DNA of 64,000 nt from assembly GCA_016709005.1 (NCBI GenBank), contig JADJEU010000006.1, positions 62,001 through 126,000 on the forward strand, written 5' to 3'. The first letter of the stretch is position 1, and every line of letters starts with the position of its first letter. Position numbers and translations under genes: made by a program. Positions 1 through 9,796 of this stretch are shown here, one piece after another. The notes below the pieces were generated by a model that was given only the letters and a program-made list of their open reading frames with translations, did no database searches and was not told the origin of the DNA. This DNA is from Crocinitomicaceae bacterium. GTDB taxonomy: Bacteria > Bacteroidota > Bacteroidia > Flavobacteriales_D > Crocinitomicaceae.

Positions 1-685
1 TTTTAATCTCATTATAACTTCTGAGCGTGTACAATCCTATTCCCATATTCACACCTGGCTCAGTGCTGATATAGTATTCTTCTACCAATTGATTCATTGC
101 ATTGTAGGCATATTTGGTAGTATGATTGTAAGTTCCCCAATCTTCAACAATTTCAATTGGAAGACTTTTAGCATTGTATCGATAAATAGTTTTGTGCGTG
201 ATTACACTTGGATTTTTTTCTGGATCAGAATAATATTCTTCTCGGGCAAGCTCCATTTTTTCATTGTAAATAAATACGATTCGTTCATCTACTGCACCGC
301 TTGCTAGAAACTTTTTGGATTCTGTGATGTAGCCGTTTTCATCATACGTGTTTTTGCAAATGGTGAATGATTTTTGGCCGTCGTTTTCAATCTCTTCAAT
401 GATTTGATTTTTGTCATTGTATACATATTTGATTGTGCTTTTTTGACTAAGCCCGGCAACACTTGATACGGATTCGACTAAATATCCTGACTTGTTAAAA
501 GTGACGCTAAAGGTAACTACTTGTTGATCTTCCGGTTTTTTTTCCAGATTGGTAGAACTGGATGTCATCGATAAAACAGGCCCGTCTAAATCATAATCTT
601 TGAGTGAATACGAATTTTCTTGCGAAAAAACAGAAGGAATCAAAAGGGCAGAAGTCAGCAATCCGGCAAGCGATAATTTCAACAT
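1..685 (-). CDS. Secreted YD-repeat-like protein, C-terminus cut by window edge
   Basis: The frame is open on the minus strand from an ATG at 685 to the window edge with no stop, so at least 228 residues are visible and the C-terminus is missing. It begins with a signal peptide (MLKLSLAGLLTSALLIPSVFSQ, shown in part here) and then carries loosely repeated strands of the type Y-x-Y-N-x-x-N-Q-I-I-E-E and Y-D-E-N-G-Y-I, as in the YD/RHS-like repeats of secreted Bacteroidota proteins. No enzymatic motif is visible. It is not a full RHS toxin in what can be seen. Function unknown; likely exported to periplasm or surface. Confidence 0.7.
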   Translation of the reverse strand, partial: MLKLSLAGLLTSALLIPSVFSQENSYSLKDYDLDGPVLSMTSSSTNLEKKPEDQQVVTFSVTFNKSGYLVESVSSVAGLSQKSTIKYVYNDKNQIIEEIENDGQKSFTICKNTYDENGYITESKKFLASGAVDERIVFIYNEKMELAREEYYSDPEKNPSVITHKTIYRYNAKSLPIEIVEDWGTYNHTTKYAYNAMNQLVEEYYISTEPGVNMGIGLYTLRSYNEIK

Positions 686-750
686 AAAAAAGTTTTTATC
701 AATAGTACAAAATTTTTCAATAACAGCGAGGAGAATAGCGTGAATCGAAA

Positions 751-2091
751 TTAATTTGCGATTAAAAATTTACCGCCTTCCAGCAGTTCTTTATCAGTAT
801 TATAGATTCCATAAACATATGCACCTGCAGAAAGATTGAGCGGTATTTGTACCCAATTTAAATAATTTTCTTGGTCGTACACAATCGATCCGTTGCTGTT
901 TGAAATAGTAAAAAATATATCAGTCTCTCCAAGATAATCCCGTGGAATTAAAATTCTGTTCTGATCGATGAATGGAATATTAGTGATGAAGGTTTCTGTA
1001 CTTAGATTTGCTTCCAGTTCGCGAATCGGGAAGTAAAAAAGATAGGCACCGCTTTGACGGTCTGACGCTAAAATCAAATTGTCATTTTCAAAGATAGAAA
1101 CGCCCCATAGACCATTCATTTTAAAATTGGAGTTTCCAGGATAGGTGTCATACGATCCTAGTTCGCGTACAGGTGAACTGGCTAAATCATAAATGCGCAA
1201 TCCCTCATTGTAGTATGCGCAAAACAGAAGATTTTCCAGTAGTACAATTTCATGTGGAATGTAATCGTTGAAATCAGTCGTACCAAATTCCTGATCCACC
1301 TTTATGTCGGCAAAGTTGTCAAGATAACAGAGTTTAATTTTAGTGCCTTCGGTTTCATCTGTAAAAGCATACTGCTTTTTTGAATCTGCAAGATAACCGC
1401 TGTGATTATAGCCTTGATTTGCATAAAAGTCGAGTTGCCCTAATAGAATTGGCATTGCTCCGTTGAATCGATAGACGCGCAATCCATCGTAGCCGCAATT
1501 TAAAAATGCGGTATCATTCACTACATGACAATCATGAACATAACTGACACCATTAAAATCTGCTATGAACGTTGGAAGTTCAGGATTTGTGAGATCCAGA
1601 ATTTTCATAGCTGCAGAGTTGGTTCCGCACGCGTAGAGCTTTGCATTGAGCGTGTCAATACAAACGGTATGAGCCGTCATAAAATGTGCATTACTGTCAT
1701 AGACGACAGAAACAGAGTCCGGCAAATATGAAAAATCAATAATCTGCAAACTGCTGCTGCCTTCGTCGCAAACGGCGTAGATGTAATTCTGATAAATGGA
1801 ATAATCACGATTTTCTGCTGTGATGTGCTGATATTTACCTGGCACAAAATCAATAAAGGAAAGTGAGTTGTTTGTGATTTTTAGAATGTGAGCACCCTCA
1901 TTGGATCCAATAACGGCATACTTTTCTCCTTCAAATTCAAAGCCAATAATTTCATTGAAGCGGATATCTTCTGGCCCTGAAATTATCGTCGTATCGGTCC
2001 AGTTGTCAAGCAACAAAATATTCTTAGGTGTCTGTGAGAGACTAAGAGCACTCAGAGATATCAGCAAAAACGTTGCAAAGAAGATTTTCAT
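751..2091 (-). CDS. Secreted LVIVD beta-propeller-like protein with C-terminal sorting domain
   Basis: I chose the ATG at 2091 because it opens directly into a signal peptide (MKIFFATFLLISLSALSLSQ); the longer frame to 2139 adds residues without signal character. The mature protein has repeated blocks such as LQIIDFSYLPDSVSVV, MKILDLTNPELPTFI and LRIYDLASSPVRELG, which match the LVIVD repeat that folds as a propeller-like surface domain. The last 80 residues (around NGSIVYDQENYLNWVQIPLNL) resemble a T9SS type A sorting domain, ending in a GGKFLIAN-type strand. Probably a cell-surface protein. Substrate unknown. It may share direction and regulation with the partial gene to its left, 65 bases downstream. 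Confidence 0.75.
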   Translation of the reverse strand: MKIFFATFLLISLSALSLSQTPKNILLLDNWTDTTIISGPEDIRFNEIIGFEFEGEKYAVIGSNEGAHILKITNNSLSFIDFVPGKYQHITAENRDYSIYQNYIYAVCDEGSSSLQIIDFSYLPDSVSVVYDSNAHFMTAHTVCIDTLNAKLYACGTNSAAMKILDLTNPELPTFIADFNGVSYVHDCHVVNDTAFLNCGYDGLRVYRFNGAMPILLGQLDFYANQGYNHSGYLADSKKQYAFTDETEGTKIKLCYLDNFADIKVDQEFGTTDFNDYIPHEIVLLENLLFCAYYNEGLRIYDLASSPVRELGSYDTYPGNSNFKMNGLWGVSIFENDNLILASDRQSGAYLFYFPIRELEANLSTETFITNIPFIDQNRILIPRDYLGETDIFFTISNSNGSIVYDQENYLNWVQIPLNLSAGAYVYGIYNTDKELLEGGKFLIAN

Positions 2092-2299
2092 TTCGAATGC
2101 TAAGTTAAGGAGATTATAAACCGATTTTGTGTTTGTCAAAGCACCAATTGCTCATTTTTATACTTATTTATCACGGTACAATTTGAATTCTTGGAACAAT
2201 TCAAGTAATCCAATTAAAATAAGTTAAAAAGACAAGTCATTTTTGGCGAATCCATCAACGCTTCTTTTTTATTTAAATTATCTTAGCAAACTCGAAAAG

Positions 2300-3007
2300 A
2301 TGAAGAGCTTAGTTATCATACCAACTTATAACGAAAAGGAGAACATTGAAAAAATGATTCACAAGGTTTTTTCCTTACCTGAAAAGTTTCATCTGTTGGT
2401 GGTTGATGACGGCTCGCCAGACGGCACCGGAGCGATTGTGAAAGAACTTCAGAAACAATATCCTGATCAGTTACATATCCAAGAAAGAGCTGGCAAACAA
2501 GGTTTGGGAACGGCGTATTTGCATGGATTCCGTTGGGGTTTAGCAAAAGGATATGACTATCTTTTTGAAATGGATGCCGATTTTTCACACAATCCGGATG
2601 ATCTGGTGCGTCTGCTTGATGCTTGCAAAAATGGTGCACAACTTGCCATTGGTTCTCGCTATGTTAAAGGTGGAAAGGTTGCAAACTGGGATCGCAAACG
2701 TCTCCTGCTTTCATTTTTTGCATCGTTTTATGTAAGGATGATTTTATGGATTGGTATTCGCGATACTACGGCAGGCTTTAAATGTTATCACCGCTCTGTA
2801 CTCGAGAAAATAAATTTTGATGCCGTCACTTTCAAAGGATATGCCTTTCAGATCTGTATGAAATATGCAGCTGTAAAACATGGATTCAAAGTAGTAGAGG
2901 TTCCAATTACGTTTATTGACCGTGAATTTGGTACTTCTAAAATGAGCGGAAGTATTTTCAAAGAGGCTTTCTGGGGTGTTTGGAAAATGCGCTGGTTGAA
3001 GTTGTAA
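2300..3007 (+). CDS. Polyprenol monophosphomannose synthase-like glycosyltransferase (GT2)
   Basis: A 235-residue GT2-family enzyme that would transfer a hexose, typically mannose from GDP-mannose, to a polyprenol phosphate at the membrane. It starts MKSLVIIPTYNEKENIE, the classic GT2 opening, followed by VVDDGSPDGT and EMDADFSHNPDD, the nucleotide and metal-binding DxD region, then GSRYVKGG and the C-terminal FIDREFGTSKMS block characteristic of the dolichyl-phosphate mannose synthase group. A TTG-initiated extension from 2243 exists, but the ATG at 2300 fits family length. It lies just ahead of pyrC and a DUF4296 gene, an arrangement I recall as recurrent in Bacteroidota. No C-terminal transmembrane segments are present, so it is the short catalytic form. 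Confidence 0.85.
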   Translation: MKSLVIIPTYNEKENIEKMIHKVFSLPEKFHLLVVDDGSPDGTGAIVKELQKQYPDQLHIQERAGKQGLGTAYLHGFRWGLAKGYDYLFEMDADFSHNPDDLVRLLDACKNGAQLAIGSRYVKGGKVANWDRKRLLLSFFASFYVRMILWIGIRDTTAGFKCYHRSVLEKINFDAVTFKGYAFQICMKYAAVKHGFKVVEVPITFIDREFGTSKMSGSIFKEAFWGVWKMRWLKL

Positions 3008-3050
3008 TAGCTGAAGCTGCACTATTTTCTTTCTTTCACCGTTTATTCTT

Positions 3051-3058
3051 TACTTTTG
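3051..3058 (+). promoter_or_regulatory. Bacteroidota-type -7 promoter element ahead of pyrC
   Basis: TACTTTTG matches the TAnnTTTG consensus and lies 18 bases before the pyrC start. The matching -33 TTG is weak, so the call rests on the -7 box and position. Confidence 0.4.
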
Positions 3059-3076
3059 TAGGGTAAATTAGTTTCC

Positions 3077-4417
3077 ATGTCACGTTATCTGCTAAAAAAC
3101 GCAACCATCATCAATGAAGGTAAACAAGTTGTATCTGACTTGTTGATTGTAAATGATCGCATTGAAAAAATTGCGGCTTCTATTTCGGACAAGCATGCTG
3201 CTGTGATTGATCTTTCAGGCAAATGGCTTATTCCAGGAATGATTGATGATCAGGTTCATTTTCGGGAGCCAGGGTTGACACATAAGGCAGATATTTTTAC
3301 AGAATCGCGGGCAGCGGTTGCGGGTGGAATTACCAGCTTCATGGAAATGCCAAATACAAAACCTACTACCACCAACCAAATTTTACTCGCAGAAAAGTAC
3401 GCAATTGCTTCACAGAGTTCGTTGGCAAACTACTCCTTTTTTATGGGAGCCACCAATGATAATCTGGAAGAGGTTTTGAAAACAAATCCAGAAACTGTTT
3501 GCGGTGTTAAAGTTTTTATGGGATCATCTACTGGCAATATGTTGGTGGATAATGAACAAACGCTTACTGGAATTTTTTCTAAATGCCCGATGCTGATTGC
3601 GACTCATTGTGAAGATGAGTTAACGGTGCGGAAAAATCTGGAAGCAGCTAAACAAGAATACGGTGAAGATATTCCAATAGAAATGCATCCTGTTATTCGT
3701 AATGAAGAGGCTTGTTATATTTCTTCTTCTATGGCTTTTGATCTTGCAAAAAAGTATGATACGCGTTTGCATATTTTACATATCTCTACAGCAAAAGAAA
3801 CGGCATTATTTGGGAATACGCTTCCACTGGAAAAGAAACGAATTACGGCAGAGGCTTGTATTCATCACCTGTGGTTTTCAGAGGAAGACTATAAGACAAA
3901 AGGAAATTTCATCAAATGGAATCCAGCAGTAAAAAAAGCATCTGACCGCGATGCAATCTGGAATGCGTTAAATGATAATCGAATTGATATTCTGGCTACT
4001 GATCATGCGCCTCATACACGTGATGAAAAGGGACAAAAATATTTATCTGCACCGTCTGGCGGACCGCTTGTGCAGCACGCTGTTTTGGCAATCTTAGAAA
4101 AGGTGAAGGAGTGCAAAATATCTTTGGAAAGAGCCGTTGAAAAAATGGCTCATTCGCCTGCAATCTGTTTTCGTTTGCGTGAGCGTGGTTTTATCAGAGA
4201 AGGTTATTTTGCTGATTTAGTTGTCATAGATCCAGCTAAAAAATATGTGGTGACTGATCAGAATATTCTCTCGAAATGTGGTTGGTCACCGTTTGAAAAT
4301 TTTGCTTTCAGTCATTCGATTGATACGACCTTCGTAAATGGAAAAATCGTTTATCAGAACGGCAGACTGGTAGAACAAAAATCTGCGATGCGCTTACTTT
4401 TCAACGCAATGCACTAA
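3077..4417 (+). CDS. pyrC: Dihydroorotase
   Basis: A 446-residue amidohydrolase that cyclises carbamoyl-aspartate to dihydroorotate, the third step of pyrimidine synthesis, in the cytoplasm. Visible landmarks are the metal-site region DDQVHFREPGLTHK (residues 57-70), FMEMPNTKPTTT, the His-containing blocks ATHCEDE and LHILHISTAKE, and LATDHAPHTRDEK with the catalytic Asp. Length fits class I dihydroorotases. The first metal-binding site reads Q-V-H rather than the textbook H-x-H: residue 59 is Gln. From memory this substitution occurs in other Bacteroidota dihydroorotases, so it is probably lineage-specific rather than inactivating. The next gene starts 3 bases after the stop, implying co-transcription. 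Confidence 0.93.
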   Translation: MSRYLLKNATIINEGKQVVSDLLIVNDRIEKIAASISDKHAAVIDLSGKWLIPGMIDDQVHFREPGLTHKADIFTESRAAVAGGITSFMEMPNTKPTTTNQILLAEKYAIASQSSLANYSFFMGATNDNLEEVLKTNPETVCGVKVFMGSSTGNMLVDNEQTLTGIFSKCPMLIATHCEDELTVRKNLEAAKQEYGEDIPIEMHPVIRNEEACYISSSMAFDLAKKYDTRLHILHISTAKETALFGNTLPLEKKRITAEACIHHLWFSEEDYKTKGNFIKWNPAVKKASDRDAIWNALNDNRIDILATDHAPHTRDEKGQKYLSAPSGGPLVQHAVLAILEKVKECKISLERAVEKMAHSPAICFRLRERGFIREGYFADLVVIDPAKKYVVTDQNILSKCGWSPFENFAFSHSIDTTFVNGKIVYQNGRLVEQKSAMRLLFNAMH

Positions 4418-4419
4418 CC

Positions 4420-4761
4420 ATGAAAAAGCTGTTATTCGTTCCAATTATTTTGACTTTTTCCTGTTCAGGGGAACCTGAAAAAAGTGCGGTACCGGCTAAT
4501 TTAATCGCAACTGAAAAGATGATTCCCCTGATCGTTGACTTACAAATTTTGGAATCACATTTTCAGCGCACATACAATCGTCCTGATTTATATAAGGCTT
4601 CTTTGGATTCGTCAAGTCAATTGATATTTGATAAACATCAGGTAAGTAAATCACAATACGATTCCAGTTATATGTACTACGCAAAAGATCTGGATGCAAT
4701 CTATAAAATGTATGAAGCGGCATTGGATAGCTTGAATTTTGCCGTGATAGAAAATCAATAA
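4420..4761 (+). CDS. DUF4296 lipoprotein
   Basis: A 113-residue lipoprotein. MKKLLFVPIILTFSCSG gives a short signal peptide with a lipobox cysteine near residue 15. The body (PLIVDLQILESHFQRTY and FDKHQVSKSQYDSSYMYYAKD) matches DUF4296, a small helical family confined mainly to Bacteroidota. It follows pyrC by 3 bases and is very likely in the same transcript. Function unknown; the helical pattern I-V-D-L-Q-I-L-E is typical of the family. Likely anchored in the inner leaflet of the outer membrane or in the periplasm. Confidence 0.8.
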   Translation: MKKLLFVPIILTFSCSGEPEKSAVPANLIATEKMIPLIVDLQILESHFQRTYNRPDLYKASLDSSSQLIFDKHQVSKSQYDSSYMYYAKDLDAIYKMYEAALDSLNFAVIENQ

Positions 4762-4876
4762 TTTTCAGCAATTATTTTAATCTTGTTTGCAACGCTGGAG
4801 GCATGCAGTAGAGGTTCTGTGCACGTTGGTCTGATAGAGTTTGCTTGCCGCTGCATTAAAAATATCTGGACAAAAA

Positions 4877-4903
4877 AAAGGCCGTCATTTTCAGACGGCC
4901 TTT
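4877..4903 (-). terminator. Intrinsic terminator of the 4925-6784 gene
   Basis: A perfect 10-bp stem (AAAGGCCGTC paired with GACGGCCTTT) around a 7-base loop. Read on the minus strand it is followed by an uninterrupted T tract at 4871-4879, so it ends the leftward gene. On the plus strand the T run is too short. Confidence 0.85.
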
Positions 4904-4924
4904 CAGAACGATTATAATTCAAAA

Positions 4925-6784
4925 CTATTTTTTCACGAATTTTTGTACTTGTTTTCCTTCTGGCGTAACAAGTTCAACGAAGTAAATACCTGAAGTTAAT
5001 TCTGATACTGGAATTGAAACAGTACGATCTCCATTTACTTCACCTACGAAAACTGTTTTCACAACTTTACCAGTAATGTCAAGAATGTTGATTGAAGTAT
5101 TTTGAGCATCAACTAATGAAAGATTAACATTAACCATTTCATTTGCTGGATTCGGATACACACTGAATGAACCAGCAGTTTCAAGTTCCGTTACACCAAC
5201 TTCGTCAGCGTTAACACGAATTCTTACGATTGGTGCTAAACGGTCAAAGAAAGCCATCAGTGCAGGATCCGAGTTGTAACCTTGGATATAGTCAAAACCA
5301 ATACTTCCTTGTCTTTCGAAGATCGGGTCTGTAGGAGTATCATATTGACCAACAACTACTAGATATAGGTTGGCAGGATCAACTGTTTCACCACCTGGTA
5401 CAGGTATTGTAATTATTTGACCAATATCTGAAGCTGTCAATTCATAATCTATCGTTGAACCCGTAAGATACAACCAACCGTTTGTGCCGTCATTATAATA
5501 GATGGTCCAGTAAATTGGTGTTCCAATGTTGCTTGCGTTATTTGCAATTTTCACCTGGATTGCTGAGATTTCGTCTGCTACAACAAAGCTGTAAAGGTTT
5601 CCGAATTCGGCAGTTCCGGTGAATGTTGGCCAATCAGTAATTCCAACTGGCGATCCTTCTGCATAATCCATTGCATAGGTGAAATCCGTTAGTTCAAAGT
5701 AGTTATCTACATATACGTCATTGGTAGCATTATCATCTCCACTTGTTGATGAAGCTGTCCAGGTAATCGTATAAGTCCCTAAATCAGTCGGTGTGAATCC
5801 AGTGTTTATTAGTAAAGTATCTTGTTCGCCGTTTGCAAGTGTGATAGTTGAGGTTGCAGTACCATTTGATACTACTGCATTGCTTGGGTCTTTAATTTCC
5901 CAATCAAACTCAACGTTTACTTGATCTTCGTGTCCAACGTTGCGTAGAATTGTTCCAATTTGAAATTCCTCTGCCTGAGCTGCTGGCACTTGAGAAAACA
6001 TTAATCCGTTAGCGTTATACCAGCGATAGGTATCAATGATTGCTAAATCGAATTCGAATATGTCAACGATTTCAATGTTGTCAATTTGCCATCCATAGTT
6101 CCAAGCACCTTCCCATTCAAATCTGATCCAAACAGAGTCAAGGTTACCAGAGATGTAATCGGTAATATCCCAAGATACTTGTTCTGGATTTGGGCGTGCT
6201 TCACGTCCAACTCCTTCATTGATCTCTTTTACTGTCCAGTTCACGCTATCGGTTGATACAGAAATATAGCAGTGGTCTTCAGATCCAGCGCTTGTATAAA
6301 TATTGATATCCCATTCAGCGAAAAATTGATCAAACTGAAGTGCAACAAATTCACCTGCCGCTGATGTTAAGTCAATTCTCTGTGAGGTTAAAATGGCATT
6401 TTCGGCGTTACTATAGCTAGTATTTCCGCCGTCTGAATCAACCATAATCCATTGTGTTGGAGTAGAAGTCATCAAGTCAGGAATGATAAATGTATTTCCT
6501 GGAGAATTGACATGGCCGATATTTGTTAATTCAAATCCTTGGAAAACTCCAGGGCCTGCAAGAATGTCGTTGTCCCATCCATTGTAGCCACCGTCAAAAT
6601 CTTCAGAATAGAATACGGTTCTGTCCTGATTAGATGTTTCGGTTCGCATTGGTAAAACGGTAATCGAGCCGGGAGCATATTTCCCTTGTTGAGTAAACGC
6701 TGAAGTTGCGTATTGATACGGCGCCTGGGCAAGCGCTGAACCAGTAATCAATGCACAACCTACGAGTGTGTAGATTTTTTTCAT
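4925..6784 (-). CDS. Secreted T9SS-sorted protein with jellyroll-like and CARDB-like domains
   Basis: A 619-residue exported protein. Signal peptide MKKIYTLVGCALITGSALAQ. Residues about 55-235 (FYSEDFDGGYNGWDND to GWQIDNIEIV) look like a MAM/concanavalin-type jellyroll of the kind Bacteroidota attach to surface proteins. Residues about 265-360 (GTILRNVGHEDQVNVEFDWE to GDDNATNDVYVDNYF) look like a CARDB-type adhesion domain. The last 80 residues (SVYPNPANEMVNVNLS, DITGKVVKTV, GIYFVELVTPEGKQVQKFVKK) are a clear T9SS type A sorting domain, so the protein is probably exported across the outer membrane and fixed to the surface. No peptidase or glycosidase motif seen. A TATCTTTA box lies upstream at 6812-6819 on this strand. 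Confidence 0.85.
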   Translation of the reverse strand: MKKIYTLVGCALITGSALAQAPYQYATSAFTQQGKYAPGSITVLPMRTETSNQDRTVFYSEDFDGGYNGWDNDILAGPGVFQGFELTNIGHVNSPGNTFIIPDLMTSTPTQWIMVDSDGGNTSYSNAENAILTSQRIDLTSAAGEFVALQFDQFFAEWDINIYTSAGSEDHCYISVSTDSVNWTVKEINEGVGREARPNPEQVSWDITDYISGNLDSVWIRFEWEGAWNYGWQIDNIEIVDIFEFDLAIIDTYRWYNANGLMFSQVPAAQAEEFQIGTILRNVGHEDQVNVEFDWEIKDPSNAVVSNGTATSTITLANGEQDTLLINTGFTPTDLGTYTITWTASSTSGDDNATNDVYVDNYFELTDFTYAMDYAEGSPVGITDWPTFTGTAEFGNLYSFVVADEISAIQVKIANNASNIGTPIYWTIYYNDGTNGWLYLTGSTIDYELTASDIGQIITIPVPGGETVDPANLYLVVVGQYDTPTDPIFERQGSIGFDYIQGYNSDPALMAFFDRLAPIVRIRVNADEVGVTELETAGSFSVYPNPANEMVNVNLSLVDAQNTSINILDITGKVVKTVFVGEVNGDRTVSIPVSELTSGIYFVELVTPEGKQVQKFVKK

Positions 6785-6834
6785 AATTGCGTATTAGTTT
6801 TTTAGCAGGGGTAAAGATAAGGAATTAAAATAAA

Positions 6835-6858
6835 ACGGCCCACCAACTGGTGAGCCGT
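6835..6858 (-). terminator. Intrinsic terminator of gcvP
   Basis: Minus-strand hairpin with arms ACGGCTCACCA and TGGTGGGCCGT, followed by TTTATTTT. It lies 20 bases past the gcvP stop and has the right polarity for it. Confidence 0.75.
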
Positions 6859-6878
6859 CCTATGTAATTTTATACAAA

Positions 6879-9758
6879 TCAGACTGTTTCTGTCATATAA
6901 TGTTCAATTGGTAAACAGGCACAAACTAAATTTCTGTCGCCATAAGCATTGTCTACACGTCTAACAGGTACCCAATACTTGTTTTGTTTTAAGTAGCCTG
7001 CAGGGTATGCCGCTTTTTCACGTGAGTAAGGAAGATTCCATTCAGTTGCAGTAACCAGCGCAGCTGTGTGTAGCGCGTTTTTCAAAAGGTTATTGTTTTG
7101 ATCAAGACCTTTGTCTGCAATTTCATCAATCTCTTTTTTGATGATGATCATGGCTTCAATAAAGCGATCTAATTCTGCCTTGTCTTCACTTTCAGTTGGC
7201 TCAATCATTAAAGTACCAGCTACCGGGAATGAAACGGTTGGTGCGTGGAAACCAAAATCAATTAATCGTTTTGCAATATCACCCGCTTCTACACCTGATG
7301 TTTTCTTGAACTCTCTGCAATCAGCAATCATCTCATGCGCAACGGTTCCATTTTTACCGGAATAAAGAATAGGATAATGTGGCGCAAGTTTTACACGCAG
7401 ATAATTTGCATTGAGGATTGCATTTTTGGTAGAATCTGTAACTCCTTTTGCGCCTAACATTTTAATGTATGCGTAAGAGATTAACAAGATTAATGCACTT
7501 CCATAAGGCGCAGCAGATATGGCATGAATCGCTTTTGATCCGCCTACTGATTTTGTATGTGGATTGCCTGGCAAGAAATCAACTAAGTGTTTTGCAACAC
7601 CAATTGGTCCCATTCCTGGTCCGCCACCACCGTGAGGAATAGCAAATGTTTTATGTAAGTTCAGGTGACAAACATCAGCCCCGATATTTCCAGGATTTGT
7701 CAAGCCAACCTGTGCATTCATATTTGCACCATCCATGTAAACTTGTCCACCGTTGTTGTGGATGATGGTAGTTACTTCAATGATTGTTTCTTCATAGACA
7801 CCATGTGTAGAAGGATAGGTAACCATCAAACACGACAAGTTATCTTTATGCTCTTCAGCTCTTGCTTTTAAATCAGCCACATCAATATTACCGTGTTCAT
7901 CACATTTGGTAACAACTACTTTCATTCCGGCCATTACTGCAGATGCCGGATTGGTTCCGTGCGCTGAACTAGGAATCAAACATACGTTGCGGTGTTTATC
8001 TCCGCGTGAATGGTGATAAGCCTGAATAACCATCAAACCTGCGTACTCACCCTGAGCACCTGAATTTGGCTGAAGAGACATGCCAGCGAATCCGGTAATC
8101 TCGCAAAGATCTGCAGCCAACTGATCTGTCATTTCTTTGTATCCTTTTGTCTGATCTTCCGGTGCAAACGGATGAATGTTTGCAAACTCTGGCCATGACA
8201 ATGGAATTAATTCGGCGGCTGCATTGAGTTTCATCGTACAGGATCCCAAAGAAATCATAGAGTGCACTAATGAAAGATCTTTATTCTCGAGGCTCTTTAA
8301 ATAACGCATCATTTTTGATTCAGAGTGATACGTATTGAATACAGGATGTTGAAGAATTTTGTCTTTTCTATGCAAGCTGCCTAGCGGGCATTTTTCTTTT
8401 TTCCAATCATTTTTGGCTACAGTTGCTGCTGATTTTCCAATCAGTTTGCCAAATACGCCAAGTAAGTTATTCAAGTCGGAGGTTGTTACCGTTTCATCGA
8501 AAGAAATCGTAACCGAATTTTGTCCGGTATAATTGAAATTAATTTGAGCTGCTACTGCAAGCGATCTCAAATCTGCTTCTGTTTTTCCAGCCGGAATTGC
8601 AATGTGTAAAGTGTCAAAATAGTTCCCGTTCAATGAAGTGAATCCAAGTCCTTTAAGCGCCGCTTCCACATGAAGTGCTTTTTGGTGAGCGTCCATTGCA
8701 ATTTCGCGCAAATAATCAGGTCCGTGATAGACCGCATACATTCCCGCCATTACAGCAAGTAAAGCTTGCGCAGTACAAATATTTGAAGTTGCTTTATCGC
8801 GTTTAATGTGTTGTTCACGTGTTTGCAAAGCCATGCGCAAAGCGTGATTTCCTTCAGCATCAATAGACACACCAATGATACGTCCCGGAATAGTTCTTTT
8901 GTATTCATCTTTTGTTGCAAAAAAGGCAGCGTGTGGTCCGCCGAATCCCATTGGAACACCAAATCGTTGCGAGTTTCCAAAGACAGCATCTGCGCCGCAT
9001 TCACCTGGTGCTTTTAAAACAACCATGGCTAAAATGTCTGCAGCAACACCTACTTTAATTTGACTTGCATGTGCTTTTGAAATGAATCCAGTAAGGTCTT
9101 CTACTTTTCCAAATTTGTCAGGATACTGAACAATGGCTCCAAAATAATCGGTTGCAAAAGTGAAATTTTCAGGAGCATCAATTACGACTTCAACACCAAA
9201 GTTTTCAGCGCGTCCAACAATTACATCGATTGTCTGAGCAAAACAAGTGTTTGAGATAAAGAATTTATTTACGTTCGTTTTTTCTTGCTCTTTTGTACGT
9301 GAGTTTAAGAACATGATCATTGCTTCTGATGCAGCTGTTCCTTCATCCAATAAAGACGCATTGGCAATTTCCATTTTGGTTAAGTCCAAAATCATGGTTT
9401 GATAATTCAGCAAAGCCTCTAATCGACCTTGTGAGATCTCTGCCTGATATGGAGTGTACGCTGTATACCAACCTGGATTTTCAAATACATTTCTAAGAAT
9501 TACCGGCGGAACCAATGTGCCGTAGTAACCTTGACCGATATACGATTTATTTACTTTGTTTTTGGATGCAAGTTCTTTTGCGTGCTCCAGGTATTCGTGC
9601 TCTCCCATCGTCTCAGAAAGTTTCAGGGGAGATTTTAATCGGATTGCGGCTGGTACTGTTTTGTCAATCAATTCGTCCATAGTTGCTACTCCAACTGCCT
9701 TTAACATCGCTTGCTTTTCGGAACTGCTTGTACCAATGTGTCTGTCTTCAAATATCAT
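6879..9758 (-). CDS. gcvP: Glycine dehydrogenase (aminomethyl-transferring), P-protein
   Basis: A 959-residue single-chain P-protein of the glycine cleavage system. It decarboxylates glycine with pyridoxal phosphate and passes the aminomethyl group to lipoyl GcvH in the cytoplasm. It starts MIFEDRHIGTSSSEKQ, as usual for the family. The N-terminal half carries SYIGQGYYGT and the C-terminal half has the PLP lysine at residue 703 in LNLHKTFAIPHGGGGPG. Length matches the fused bacterial and eukaryotic form, with no truncation. The other glycine-cleavage genes are not adjacent, which is common in this phylum. It appears to be transcribed alone from a TATATTTG element upstream and closed by the hairpin at 6835-6858. 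Confidence 0.97.
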   Translation of the reverse strand: MIFEDRHIGTSSSEKQAMLKAVGVATMDELIDKTVPAAIRLKSPLKLSETMGEHEYLEHAKELASKNKVNKSYIGQGYYGTLVPPVILRNVFENPGWYTAYTPYQAEISQGRLEALLNYQTMILDLTKMEIANASLLDEGTAASEAMIMFLNSRTKEQEKTNVNKFFISNTCFAQTIDVIVGRAENFGVEVVIDAPENFTFATDYFGAIVQYPDKFGKVEDLTGFISKAHASQIKVGVAADILAMVVLKAPGECGADAVFGNSQRFGVPMGFGGPHAAFFATKDEYKRTIPGRIIGVSIDAEGNHALRMALQTREQHIKRDKATSNICTAQALLAVMAGMYAVYHGPDYLREIAMDAHQKALHVEAALKGLGFTSLNGNYFDTLHIAIPAGKTEADLRSLAVAAQINFNYTGQNSVTISFDETVTTSDLNNLLGVFGKLIGKSAATVAKNDWKKEKCPLGSLHRKDKILQHPVFNTYHSESKMMRYLKSLENKDLSLVHSMISLGSCTMKLNAAAELIPLSWPEFANIHPFAPEDQTKGYKEMTDQLAADLCEITGFAGMSLQPNSGAQGEYAGLMVIQAYHHSRGDKHRNVCLIPSSAHGTNPASAVMAGMKVVVTKCDEHGNIDVADLKARAEEHKDNLSCLMVTYPSTHGVYEETIIEVTTIIHNNGGQVYMDGANMNAQVGLTNPGNIGADVCHLNLHKTFAIPHGGGGPGMGPIGVAKHLVDFLPGNPHTKSVGGSKAIHAISAAPYGSALILLISYAYIKMLGAKGVTDSTKNAILNANYLRVKLAPHYPILYSGKNGTVAHEMIADCREFKKTSGVEAGDIAKRLIDFGFHAPTVSFPVAGTLMIEPTESEDKAELDRFIEAMIIIKKEIDEIADKGLDQNNNLLKNALHTAALVTATEWNLPYSREKAAYPAGYLKQNKYWVPVRRVDNAYGDRNLVCACLPIEHYMTETV

Positions 9759-9796
9759 AGAAAGATTTTTTGTTTTTCGAGGTTTATTCGTAATAA

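Noticed and set aside
1..685. RHS-type toxin
   Set aside because: Only the repeat-bearing N-terminal part is visible and no toxin domain or associated secretion gene is present.
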